DNA of 64,000 nucleotides from Fundicoccus sp052116145 (lineage in GTDB: Bacteria; Bacillota; Bacilli; Lactobacillales; Aerococcaceae). Below, in pieces: positions 51,665 to 60,700 of the stretch. The position numbers were made by a program, and so were the translations under genes. Below the pieces are notes generated by a model that saw only the letters and a program-made list of their open reading frames with translations, was not told the origin of the DNA and searched no databases. Each line of letters opens with the position of its first letter. The stretch's first letter is position 1. Where the stretch lies: the NCBI RefSeq assembly GCF_052116145.1, contig NZ_JBQKLQ010000001.1:310001-374000 (forward strand). Direction: 5' to 3'.

Positions 51665-51714
51665 CGAACGTCTGTTTGTATTTATATTATACGAACAGGC
51701 GTTCTGAAAGTCAA
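51665..51714 (-). promoter_or_regulatory. LexA-regulated promoter with two SOS boxes
   Basis: On the minus strand TTGACT (51714-51709), exactly 17 bp, then TATAAT (51691-51686). CGAACAGGCGTTCT at 51692-51705 lies wholly in the spacer and fits the Gram-positive SOS consensus CGAACRNRYGTTYC at 13 of 14 positions. A second, weaker box CGAACGTCTGTTTG at 51665-51678 covers the start site. LexA bound here would block polymerase directly. Confidence 0.85.
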
Positions 51715-51806
51715 CAGTTATTTTTAGTAATGTGAAAAGTAATGTTTTTTAGAAAACGATTACCAAATAAAAAAAGTATTAAAAACCTGTAAACATCAGT
51801 GCTTTT

Positions 51807-51815
51807 TGTTATAAT
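51807..51815 (+). promoter_or_regulatory. extended -10 promoter of the ntp operon
   Basis: TGTTATAAT at 51807-51815, 43 bp before ntpF. The -35 region is weak. A second TTATAAAT lies at about 51827. Confidence 0.65.
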
Positions 51816-51858
51816 TAAAATGTACGTTATAAATAGTCTAATTATAGGGGGTGGTTGT

Positions 51859-52182
51859 ATGCCGAAAACAACTTTACAAGTTATTCAAGCAATTGAAGAT
51901 GAAGCAAGAAAAATAAAGCTTATCTATGATGAAAAAATTGCAGAGTCTCGGCTTGAGATTGAGGATAAGTTGGCAGAAGACGAAGTGATTTTTGATCATG
52001 AAACTGAAGTAATGTTGTCTAATTTACGCGAGAAACAGGAACAAGAATTGAATGAAGCAGAATTAAAGTTGAATAGAACAATTGAGACTAATAAACAAAA
52101 ACGAGAACAAGCGTTAACAAATCGTAAAAATGATCTTGTTCAACAAATTGTTCAGGAGGTGGTGAGTAGATATGGCGATTAG
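51859..52182 (+). CDS. ntpF: V-type ATPase peripheral-stalk subunit (NtpF, subunit G/H)
   Basis: A 107-residue, highly charged coiled-coil protein (ARKIKLIYDEKIAESRLEIEDK...) forming the peripheral stator with NtpE. ATG 51859 follows GGGGGTGG by 4 nt. It overlaps ntpI by 11 nt. First gene of an operon in the Enterococcus hirae order F-I-K-E-C-G-A-B-D. Confidence 0.88.
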   Translation: MPKTTLQVIQAIEDEARKIKLIYDEKIAESRLEIEDKLAEDEVIFDHETEVMLSNLREKQEQELNEAELKLNRTIETNKQKREQALTNRKNDLVQQIVQEVVSRYGD

Positions 52183-54178
52183 TCCAATGAATAAAGTGAC
52201 GTTGCTTGCTCCTGAGACGGAATTGGATGCTGTCTTAAAAGTAGTTCAGGAGTTACAACAAGTACAGATCATCAATCTTAACGAATTAAAAGATTGGAAA
52301 ACTGTTAATAATGAAACACTAGAATTAATAGACGATTATGACCAAACGAACGAAAAACCCTTAACTGACCAAGAAATACTGCAAGAGTTGACAAAAAGAC
52401 GACAAAGAATTGAAAGAGCGATTCTTCAGATCGAAGATTATATAACGCAGCCATCTTTTTTCGAAAAATTGAAACAAGCAAAGCCCTCTGTTACTTTTAA
52501 TGAAATTGAAATGAGTGGCTCAACATTTGATGAATACCATATTGTTGATCGCGTCAATCATTTAACTGAAACCTATAACGATTTAGGAGAAAAAATCATT
52601 TCGACTAAAAATCAATTAGAAGGCTTGAGAAAATGGAAACCCTTAACAGTTACCCCTAATGAATTAAATCGATTTCAATACGTTCGAGCATTAGTTGGGA
52701 CGATACCTAGTACGAATGAAGACCAATTTATCAATTATATTCGTGAAAATGTCGATTTGGAACATGAGACAGTGTTTATTGATGAACATGATTATGGAGT
52801 TATTATCTTTTTAAAAGATTACGAAGATAAAGCAATTATTCAGGATTTAAAAGATTATCAATTTACACCGTTTGAATATACCTCTAATAAATTACCAGCG
52901 GAAAAAATTATTGAATTGGAAGAGAGTATTAAGCGTAATAAAAAGAATCGGGAGGATATTCTCAACGAATTAAAAAATTCACACAGCTTACTTGCAGAGT
53001 TGAAATTGCAATATGAATATGTTGCTAATCTAAGTTTTAGAGAACAAGCAAAATTACAAATTGCTAGAACTCAACACTTAGTTTCTGTACAGGGCTGGCT
53101 AGAAGTTGAAAATACAGAAGGTTTTCTTTCTTTACTCAAACGAAATTTTGGAGAAAAGATTGTCGTAAAAGTAGCTGACATCTCTGATGCAGATTTGGAC
53201 AGTGTACCGACTAAACTTAAAAACAATGGTTTAATCGAGCCTTTCGAAATGTTAACGACAATGTATGGTCTACCTAATTATCGAGAAATAGATCCAACTC
53301 CATTAGTAATGCCTTTCTTTTTCATCTTTTTTGGCATGATGGTGGCAGATTTTGGTTATGGCCTCTTACTAGCAACAGTCACCGCAATCCCCTTAAAGTT
53401 ATTAAAATTAAATCGTTCTCAAAAAAACACCGTAAAATTAGTCCATATACTTTCTTGGTCCATTATTCTATGGGGCTTAATATATGGTTCATTCTTTGGT
53501 TTTACGATGCCATTCCAGTTAATTGATATTAATAATGATATAACCATTGTAATGATATTGTCCATCGGCATTGGCTTCGTCCATCTACTTATTGCATTCG
53601 GACTCAATGTTTACTTGAAAGCACAGGATAGGAAATTTGCTATAGCTTTTACTGAAGGTTTAGCCTGGATACTTATTATATTGGGAATCATTATGCTAAT
53701 AATAGGGAATTTCTTTCCAGCATTATCAGCGTTATCCACTGTAGGTGGAGTTATTGCAGGATTAAGTCTCATTGGTATTTTCATTGGAAGCATTATAGAT
53801 GCCGGTAGTATCACTGGTATCGGTGGTGGATTACTTGGCTTGATTAATGGGGTCAGTTACTTTGGTGATGTCATTAGTTATTCAAGATTGATGGCCTTAG
53901 GACTTTCAGGTGTGAGTATCGCAGCTGCATTTAATATGATTGTTGCTTATTTACCCCCAGTGGGACGATTTACTATAGGTGCAGTTATTTTTATGGCTTT
54001 ACATATTTTCAATTTATTCTTATCAATGCTAACCGCAGCTGTTCACAGTCTAAGGTTAATTTTCGTAGAATTTTTCGGGAAATTTTACACTGGAAATGGT
54101 AATCCATTTAAGCCCTTAAAAACAGAAGAAAAATACGTAGATTTACAACAAAATACTAACAGTACGGAGGAATTTTAA
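52172..54178 (+). CDS. ntpI: V-type ATPase subunit I (a-subunit, ion channel)
   Basis: A 668-residue stator subunit: a soluble N-terminal half with coiled coils (to about residue 370) that holds the stalks, then about eight membrane helices. The ion-pathway arginines lie in SYSRLMALGLSG and AVHSLRLIFVEFFGKFY, facing the NtpK ring. Overlaps ntpF and ends 1 nt before ntpK. Confidence 0.95.
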   Translation: MAISPMNKVTLLAPETELDAVLKVVQELQQVQIINLNELKDWKTVNNETLELIDDYDQTNEKPLTDQEILQELTKRRQRIERAILQIEDYITQPSFFEKLKQAKPSVTFNEIEMSGSTFDEYHIVDRVNHLTETYNDLGEKIISTKNQLEGLRKWKPLTVTPNELNRFQYVRALVGTIPSTNEDQFINYIRENVDLEHETVFIDEHDYGVIIFLKDYEDKAIIQDLKDYQFTPFEYTSNKLPAEKIIELEESIKRNKKNREDILNELKNSHSLLAELKLQYEYVANLSFREQAKLQIARTQHLVSVQGWLEVENTEGFLSLLKRNFGEKIVVKVADISDADLDSVPTKLKNNGLIEPFEMLTTMYGLPNYREIDPTPLVMPFFFIFFGMMVADFGYGLLLATVTAIPLKLLKLNRSQKNTVKLVHILSWSIILWGLIYGSFFGFTMPFQLIDINNDITIVMILSIGIGFVHLLIAFGLNVYLKAQDRKFAIAFTEGLAWILIILGIIMLIIGNFFPALSALSTVGGVIAGLSLIGIFIGSIIDAGSITGIGGGLLGLINGVSYFGDVISYSRLMALGLSGVSIAAAFNMIVAYLPPVGRFTIGAVIFMALHIFNLFLSMLTAAVHSLRLIFVEFFGKFYTGNGNPFKPLKTEEKYVDLQQNTNSTEEF

Positions 54179-54179
54179 T

Positions 54180-54656
54180 ATGGAATATATTTCAAGTTAT
54201 TTTAGTCAATACGGTGGTGCTTTTTTTGCCGGATTGGGAGTCTTTTTAGCTGTCACTTTATGTGGCGTTTCATCCGCTAGAGGATTAGGTCTAGTCGGAC
54301 AGTCAGCAGCAGCTTTGTTGAAAGAAGAGCCAGAAAAATTTGCGCAAGCTTTAATTTTACAGTTAATGCCGGCATCACAAGGTCTTTACGGTTTCGTAAT
54401 TGGTTTCTTAATTTTGACAAACATCACGACAGATATGGCATTGAGTACAGGCGTTAGCTATTTTGTAGCTGCATTGCCGATTGCGGTCGTGGGCTATTAT
54501 TCAGCAGGTAACCAAGCTGACGTTGCTGTGTCATCAATGGGCATTTTAGCTAAGAGACCAGAAGAGAATAGCCGTGGGATAATCTTGTGTTCTATGGTTG
54601 AAATGTACGCTATCTTAGCCTTCGTAATTTCATTTATCTTACAATCCAATGTTTAA
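54180..54656 (+). CDS. ntpK: V-type ATPase subunit K (c-ring proteolipid), probably Na+-binding
   Basis: A 158-residue, four-helix proteolipid from a fused hairpin pair. Against E. hirae NtpK (offset +2), the Na+-site residues Gln65, Gln110 and Glu139 correspond to Gln67, Gln112 and Glu141 here. Thr64 is Ser66, which keeps the hydroxyl, and Leu61, a backbone ligand, is Met63. This predicts Na+ rather than H+ transport, from memory of the E. hirae structure. Confidence 0.95.
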   Translation: MEYISSYFSQYGGAFFAGLGVFLAVTLCGVSSARGLGLVGQSAAALLKEEPEKFAQALILQLMPASQGLYGFVIGFLILTNITTDMALSTGVSYFVAALPIAVVGYYSAGNQADVAVSSMGILAKRPEENSRGIILCSMVEMYAILAFVISFILQSNV

Positions 54657-54674
54657 TTAGAGAGGACGTATTAT

Positions 54675-55259
54675 ATGAGCGAATTAACTCAATTAAAAGA
54701 TTCTGTCCTAACCCAAGCGAATGAAAAGGGCCAACTAAAACTTGAGAGAGCTCAGCAAGAACATATCAAAGAATACGAACATAAACGAGAGCAATTGTTA
54801 CATGATAAAGAAGTACTTAGACGACTTAAAATTAATGAATTAAAAGGCGAACATATGCGGAAAATGCAACAAATATCCAATCAACAGCGCCTGACTTCAT
54901 TAAATAGTAAGCAACAAGTTTTAGGTACTTTATTTAATGGAGCAGTTGACATGCTAACTGCGTGGTCTAGTCAGGAACACCTGTCGTTTATGCAAAAAGT
55001 TCTTACTAAGTATGAAGATGCTGATTTAACTTTAAAATTTGGGAATCTCACAAGAGAAGTGCTAACAGATGAGGACTTAACCCATTTCTCTGAGCAATTT
55101 CCAAATGTGAAAATTTCGGAAGAAACCTATCCTAGAGAAGGTGGATTTGTATTAACAGAAGATCGAATTGACTATAACTATTTATATACAGAATTAGTTG
55201 ACGATACTCGTAAAGCTATAAACCTAAGCGTAGCAAAAGAAGTATTTGGTGAAGAATAG
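54675..55259 (+). CDS. ntpE: V-type ATPase subunit E (peripheral stalk)
   Basis: A 194-residue protein: a long charged coiled coil in the first ~95 residues pairing with NtpF, then the globular C-terminal domain ending VAKEVFGEE that contacts the catalytic head. GAGAGG precedes the ATG. Confidence 0.93.
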   Translation: MSELTQLKDSVLTQANEKGQLKLERAQQEHIKEYEHKREQLLHDKEVLRRLKINELKGEHMRKMQQISNQQRLTSLNSKQQVLGTLFNGAVDMLTAWSSQEHLSFMQKVLTKYEDADLTLKFGNLTREVLTDEDLTHFSEQFPNVKISEETYPREGGFVLTEDRIDYNYLYTELVDDTRKAINLSVAKEVFGEE

Positions 55260-55270
55260 GGGGAGTGTTT

Positions 55271-56287
55271 GTGGACGCTGAACAATTTACAGAACTTAAT
55301 ACACTTATTAGCGTTAAAGAATCAACCCTGCTATCCAAAATAGATATTGAAAAATTAATAAACGCTGTTGACGAAGAAAGTTTACATTTACTTTTACAGA
55401 ATACGGATTATCGATTTAGTTTGAGTGATTTATCTGACACTTCAAGAATTGAAAATCGACTAATGAACGAGTTAATCAATGAATTTCAGTTCGCTTATGA
55501 AGAGTCACCAATTCCAGAAGTGGTTGATATTTTTGCATTGAAATTTATTTATCATAATTTGAAGATGTTACTCTTGATGCGGGCCACAGACAAGGATTTA
55601 AACCACTTGTTGATTCCGATTGGTCGCTTCTCGATGAGTGAATTGCGACACGTTGTTCAAACCTTAGAATCATCTGTGTTGGATCCATCAGTCGTGAAAG
55701 AAATTGAAAGTACCTGGAAGAGCTATGGCCATTATCAAGTAGTGGAAGCCTTGGACATAGGTATGGATAATGCCTACTTTAAACATTTACGGCAAATTGA
55801 ACACACTCTTAATCACCCAGACATTACTAATTTAGTCAATGTTTTGATTGATTTTTACAATGTCATTTCGGTTAGAAGAGGTTTAGACCATGATTCAGCA
55901 ATGAGTGATTTAATCGAAATTATGTCTGACGATGGATCGTATGATTCGAGAACGTTTGTTCAAATGGTTGAAAATTCACAATTACACGTTTGGTTTGATT
56001 CAATTAATCAATTACCCTTTGATAAATCGTTTGCATTTTATCAAGATAAAATGAGAGACGGCTCCATTCAAAGTTTTGAGCTAGAAGAGCTCCAAAGTAT
56101 TTATACTCATAGCTTTTTACATGAAAAGAGACGTGAAACGACAGGACCAATGCCAGTTTTAAGGTTTTTGTACGGTAAGCAAATGGAAGTGAAAAATTTG
56201 AGACTTATTTTGGCAGGTCGAGTCAATCAATTATCTAATGAACAAATTAAAGAGAGGATGAAACCGATTTATGGCGAAACAATATAA
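55271..56287 (+). CDS. ntpC: V-type ATPase subunit C (rotor cap)
   Basis: A helical protein of 338 residues linking the central stalk to the c-ring (eukaryotic d-subunit equivalent). The C-terminal VKNLRLILAGRVNQLSNEQIKERM motif is characteristic. GTG 55271 is preferred to GTG 55265, because the AGGGGGAG ribosome site ends at the latter. Overlaps ntpG by 17 nt. Confidence 0.93.
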   Translation: MDAEQFTELNTLISVKESTLLSKIDIEKLINAVDEESLHLLLQNTDYRFSLSDLSDTSRIENRLMNELINEFQFAYEESPIPEVVDIFALKFIYHNLKMLLLMRATDKDLNHLLIPIGRFSMSELRHVVQTLESSVLDPSVVKEIESTWKSYGHYQVVEALDIGMDNAYFKHLRQIEHTLNHPDITNLVNVLIDFYNVISVRRGLDHDSAMSDLIEIMSDDGSYDSRTFVQMVENSQLHVWFDSINQLPFDKSFAFYQDKMRDGSIQSFELEELQSIYTHSFLHEKRRETTGPMPVLRFLYGKQMEVKNLRLILAGRVNQLSNEQIKERMKPIYGETI

Positions 56288-56588
56288 AATTGCTGTCGTA
56301 GGAAATGGTGATGCGATATTACCTTTTCAAATCATCGGTTTTGATACATATCCTGTCAATGAAGCTCAAGAAGCAGAGAAATTAATCAAACAGCTAGCTA
56401 AAAGTAATTATGGCATTATTTATTTAACTGAAAATATTGCAGAACTGCTTCCAGAACTGATTAGTTATTATGATACACAAGTCACACCAGCAATAATACT
56501 AATACCGACACATAAAGGGCGTTTAGGAATTGGAGCTGCAAGAATTCAAGAAAATGTCAAAAAAGCTGTCGGGCAGGATATTTTATAG
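56271..56588 (+). CDS. ntpG: V-type ATPase subunit F (NtpG, central stalk)
   Basis: A 105-residue Rossmann-like subunit (YKIAVVGNGDAILPFQIIGFDTYPV) that binds NtpD in the rotor. The C-terminal segment ending ENVKKAVGQDIL is family-typical. Confidence 0.93.
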   Translation: MAKQYKIAVVGNGDAILPFQIIGFDTYPVNEAQEAEKLIKQLAKSNYGIIYLTENIAELLPELISYYDTQVTPAIILIPTHKGRLGIGAARIQENVKKAVGQDIL

Positions 56589-56624
56589 ATTATGAAAAAA
56601 ATACAAACACAAGGAGGGAATGTA

Positions 56625-58403
56625 TTGAGTCAAGGTAAAGTGATAAAAGTTTCAGGACCACTTGTTGTTGCCTCAGGTATGCAAGATGCAAATATTCAAG
56701 ATATTTGTCGAGTGGGTAAATTGGGACTCATTGGCGAAATCATTGAAATGAGAAGAGATAAGGCCTCCATACAAGTATATGAGGAAACATCAGGTATTGG
56801 ACCCGGCGAACCAGTTATTACGACAGGTAGCCCATTATCAGTAGAATTAGGTCCAGGTTTAATTACTAATATGTTTGATGGAATCCAACGTCCATTAAAA
56901 GCTTTTATGGAAACCACTAAAAGTGATTATTTAATTCGTGGTGAGGAAATTGATGTCTTGGACCGTGAACAAAAGTGGCAATTTGTCTCAAGAAAAAATG
57001 AAGGTGACTATGTCCAAGCTGGCGATATATTAGGGGTCATTCAAGAAACTAAAGTTATTGAACACCGTATTATGGTTCCAGTTGGCAAATCAGGCACTAT
57101 CAAGCACATAAGTTCTGGAGATTACACAATTAAAGATATCGTTTATGTCTTGAATTTAGACAACGGAGAGGAATTCGAAGGAACTATGATGCAAAAGTGG
57201 CCTGTTCGTAAAGGTCGCCCTTTCAAAAAGAAACTAATCCCAACAGAACCACTGGTTACTGGGCAAAGAGTTATTGATACTTTCTTCCCGGTTGCAAAGG
57301 GTGGAGCAGCAGCTGTCCCTGGTCCATTTGGAGCCGGTAAAACGGTTGTTCAGCATCAAATTGCCAAGTTTTCAAATGTTGATATTGTCGTTTATGTGGG
57401 CTGTGGTGAACGCGGTAACGAAATGACAGATGTACTTAATGAATTCCCTGAGCTAATTGATCCCAATACTGGAGAGTCAATTATGGAACGAACAATATTA
57501 ATTGCGAATACGTCAAACATGCCAGTAGCTGCTCGTGAAGCGTCTATTTACACAGGAATAACGATTGCTGAGTACTTCAGAGATATGGGCTATTCAGTAG
57601 CGATTATGGCTGATTCAACTTCACGTTGGGCAGAAGCTTTACGTGAGATGTCTGGACGTTTGGAAGAAATGCCAGGTGACGAAGGCTATCCAGCTTATCT
57701 AGGAAGTCGAATCGCGGAATATTATGAGCGAGCTGGACGCATTGAAACGATTGGGTCTGAATCCAGAGAAGGGACTATCACGGCGATTGGAGCCGTTTCT
57801 CCACCCGGCGGCGATACGTCTGAACCTGTCACTCAAAATACGTTACGTATCGTCAAAGTTTTCTGGGGATTAGACGCTTCATTAGCTCAAAGAAGACACT
57901 TCCCTTCGGTTCATTGGTTAAATTCATATTCTTTATATTCCGATGACATCGGTCAGTACTTAAACAAAGAGTACGGTATCAAATGGAGTGAAAAAGTGAC
58001 TCGGGCGATGAATTTGCTTCAAAGAGAAGATGAGCTGAATGAAATTGTACGTCTAGTTGGCGTGGAAGCTCTATCGGACCGCGACCGTTTAACACTTAAT
58101 ACAGCGAAAATGATTCGTGAAGACTATTTGCAACAAAATGCATTTGATGATGTTGATACATATACATCCTTTAAAAAACAAATAGCAATGTTAACGAATA
58201 TTCTAACCTTCGACCATGAAGCTAATGAAGCAATTGATTTAGGATCTTATTATCAAGATATTATGAATGGAACCGAAGATTTACGTGATCGTATTGCCCG
58301 AAGTAAATTTATAAATGAAGAAAGAATCAGTGAAATAGAAGCCTTAAACCGAGAAATAGAATTAACAATTCGTCAAGTCATCCAAAGTGGAGGTGAGGAC
58401 TGA
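56625..58403 (+). CDS. ntpA: V-type ATPase catalytic subunit A
   Basis: The ATP-hydrolysing subunit, 592 residues from TTG 56625 (AAGGAGGG 6 nt upstream). An ATG at 56592 lies before the RBS and would add an atypical tail. Walker A GPFGAGKTVV is near residue 233, Walker B is SVAIMADS, and the arginine/RLEEMPGDEGYP region and the bulge domain insert are present. Ends overlapping ntpB by 1 nt. Confidence 0.96.
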   Translation: MSQGKVIKVSGPLVVASGMQDANIQDICRVGKLGLIGEIIEMRRDKASIQVYEETSGIGPGEPVITTGSPLSVELGPGLITNMFDGIQRPLKAFMETTKSDYLIRGEEIDVLDREQKWQFVSRKNEGDYVQAGDILGVIQETKVIEHRIMVPVGKSGTIKHISSGDYTIKDIVYVLNLDNGEEFEGTMMQKWPVRKGRPFKKKLIPTEPLVTGQRVIDTFFPVAKGGAAAVPGPFGAGKTVVQHQIAKFSNVDIVVYVGCGERGNEMTDVLNEFPELIDPNTGESIMERTILIANTSNMPVAAREASIYTGITIAEYFRDMGYSVAIMADSTSRWAEALREMSGRLEEMPGDEGYPAYLGSRIAEYYERAGRIETIGSESREGTITAIGAVSPPGGDTSEPVTQNTLRIVKVFWGLDASLAQRRHFPSVHWLNSYSLYSDDIGQYLNKEYGIKWSEKVTRAMNLLQREDELNEIVRLVGVEALSDRDRLTLNTAKMIREDYLQQNAFDDVDTYTSFKKQIAMLTNILTFDHEANEAIDLGSYYQDIMNGTEDLRDRIARSKFINEERISEIEALNREIELTIRQVIQSGGED

Positions 58404-59791
58404 TGGCAAGAATAAAAGAATATCGTACAGCTAAAGAAGTCGTTGGTCCCCTAATGATTGTTGAAGGCGTCGAAGGCGTCAAGTTTAATGAACAAGTAGA
58501 AGTACAAATGCAGGATGGAGAAGTAAGACAAGGTCAAGTTCTTGAGGTTGACGAAGATAAGGCAATGGTTCAGCTGTTCGAAGGCTCAGCTGGCATTAAC
58601 TTAGAAAGTTCAAAAATTCGCTTCTCTGGTCGTTCTTTACATTTACCAGTGTCTGAAGATATGATTGGTCGTGTCTTTGACGGAATGGGAAAAATTATGG
58701 ATGATGGACCAGAAATCATTGCAGAAAAGCATCTTGATATTGATGGACAAGCGATTAACCCAGTCGCTCGTGACTTTCCAGACGAATTTATTCAGACTGG
58801 AATATCAGCGATTGACCATTTAAATACGCTCGTTCGTGGGCAAAAATTACCGGTTTTCTCTGGATCTGGTTTGCCCCATCAGGAATTAGCTGCTCAAATT
58901 GCAAGACAAGCAACTGTCTTAAATTCTGATGAAAATTTCGCAGTGGTTTTTGCTGCAATGGGAACTACTTTTGAGGAAGCAGAGTTTTTCGTGAATGATT
59001 TACGTAAAACAGGAGCGATTGATCGTTCAGTTTTATTTATAAATTTAGCAAATGACCCTGCAATTGAAAGAATTGCGACACCTAAAATTGCCTTAACCAC
59101 AGCTGAATATCTGGCTTATGAAAAAGGTATGCATGTCTTAGTAATTATGACGGATATGACCAATTACTGTGAGGCTCTACGAGAAGTATCGGCTGCCCGT
59201 CGCGAAGTGCCAGGTCGTCGTGGTTATCCAGGCTATCTGTATACTAACTTATCAAGTTTATATGAAAGAGCTGGGCGGTTAGTTGGTAAAACTGGATCAG
59301 TGACACAGATCCCAATACTTTCTATGCCGGAAGATGACATTACGCATCCGATTCCTGATTTAACTGGCTATATCACAGAAGGTCAAATTATTCTCGATCG
59401 TGACCTATATAATAGTGGCTATCGACCACCAATTAATGTATTGCCTTCACTTTCACGACTGAAAGATAAAGGTTCCGGTGAAGGGAAAACACGTAAAGAT
59501 CATGCGGCCACTATGAACCAGCTGTTTGCTGCTTATGCGACAGGAAAAGAAGCGAAAGAGCTTGAAGCAATTCTTGGTGAAGCTGCTTTATCTGCAACAG
59601 ATCGTAAGTACGTTGAATTTACAGAGCGATTTGAAGAAGAATATATTAACCAAGGTTTTTATACCAATCGCTCAATTGAAGAGACACTTGATTTAGCTTG
59701 GGACTTATTATCATTGCTCCCTAGAACTGAGTTGAAACGAATTAAGGATGATATGATTGACGAATATCTTAGCGAAAAAGAGGGTGAATAA
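58403..59791 (+). CDS. ntpB: V-type ATPase regulatory subunit B
   Basis: The non-catalytic head subunit (462 residues) alternating with NtpA. The P-loop is replaced by GSGLPHQELAAQIARQ, as in the family, while the arginine finger region (TNLSSLYERAGR) contributing to the neighbouring site is kept. Confidence 0.96.
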   Translation: MARIKEYRTAKEVVGPLMIVEGVEGVKFNEQVEVQMQDGEVRQGQVLEVDEDKAMVQLFEGSAGINLESSKIRFSGRSLHLPVSEDMIGRVFDGMGKIMDDGPEIIAEKHLDIDGQAINPVARDFPDEFIQTGISAIDHLNTLVRGQKLPVFSGSGLPHQELAAQIARQATVLNSDENFAVVFAAMGTTFEEAEFFVNDLRKTGAIDRSVLFINLANDPAIERIATPKIALTTAEYLAYEKGMHVLVIMTDMTNYCEALREVSAARREVPGRRGYPGYLYTNLSSLYERAGRLVGKTGSVTQIPILSMPEDDITHPIPDLTGYITEGQIILDRDLYNSGYRPPINVLPSLSRLKDKGSGEGKTRKDHAATMNQLFAAYATGKEAKELEAILGEAALSATDRKYVEFTERFEEEYINQGFYTNRSIEETLDLAWDLLSLLPRTELKRIKDDMIDEYLSEKEGE

Positions 59792-59794
59792 CTC

Positions 59795-60442
59795 TTGGCC
59801 AAGTTAAATGTAAAGCCTACTCGTATGGAATTGCGGCGTTTAAAAAGTCAATTAGTCACTGCAACTAGCGGACATAAGTTATTGAAAGACAAACAAGATG
59901 AATTAATGCGCCAGTTTATCAAACTAATTCGTCAAAATAATGAGCTGCGCGAAAAAGTAGAGAATAGTCTGGTGGGAAGTATGCAAGACTTTGTTCTGGC
60001 TAAGTCATTAGAAAACGATCAAATGGTTCAAGGCTTATTTGCTGTTCCGACAAAAGAAATCAGCTTGAGAATACGTATTGATTCAATAATGAGTGTTAGA
60101 GTACCTAAAATGCACACGGATGTCTATGAACATGGACAAACCGATAGAGCGTATTATAGTTATTCAAATTCAAATAGTGGAATGGATGAGGCAATTGATG
60201 AAATCTCTGCTTCGCTCGATGATTTGTTGACGTTAGCTGAGATCGAGAAAACCTGTCAGTTGATGGCAGATGAAATCGAGAAAACACGTCGAAGGGTAAA
60301 TAGTTTAGAGTTTCGTACAATCCCACAACTTGAAGAAACAATTTACTTTATCGAAATGAAACTTGAGGAAACTGAGCGAGCAAATGTCACTCGTATGATG
60401 AAAGTCAAGGATATGGATAAGGACAATGATGAAGAGGATTGA
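59795..60442 (+). CDS. ntpD: V-type ATPase subunit D (central stalk)
   Basis: A 215-residue antiparallel coiled-coil shaft (KPTRMELRRLKSQL... and RRRVNSLEFRTIPQLEETI) that turns inside the A3B3 head. It starts with TTG at 59795 after AGAGGGTG. It closes the operon; no ntpH or ntpJ (K+ transporter) follows, unlike E. hirae. Confidence 0.94.
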   Translation: MAKLNVKPTRMELRRLKSQLVTATSGHKLLKDKQDELMRQFIKLIRQNNELREKVENSLVGSMQDFVLAKSLENDQMVQGLFAVPTKEISLRIRIDSIMSVRVPKMHTDVYEHGQTDRAYYSYSNSNSGMDEAIDEISASLDDLLTLAEIEKTCQLMADEIEKTRRRVNSLEFRTIPQLEETIYFIEMKLEETERANVTRMMKVKDMDKDNDEED

Positions 60443-60496
60443 GGCTCTTAGAGCATAAATTGAACGGAAGACGTTTAGAAAATTAATTAATATTTG

Positions 60497-60545
60497 AAAC
60501 TGTTGCTAGGAGTTACACTTCCTTGTAACAGTTTTTTTATAAAAC
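60497..60545 (+). terminator. terminator of the ntp operon
   Basis: AAACTGTTGCTAGGA pairs with TCCTTGTAACAGTTT (60497-60534 region) with two internal mismatches, followed by T6. Confidence 0.88.
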
Positions 60546-60700
60546 AGCGAGTCAGAATCTTTAATCTTAGTCATTGACCCGAAACTTTAAAGTATTTTTC
60601 ACAAAATAGTATTGGTCTTATCATAAAAGTTTGATATTATAAATAAGAAACTTTTTCGAATTATTTTGTAGCGATAAGAATCGCTTGAGGAGGCATTTGT

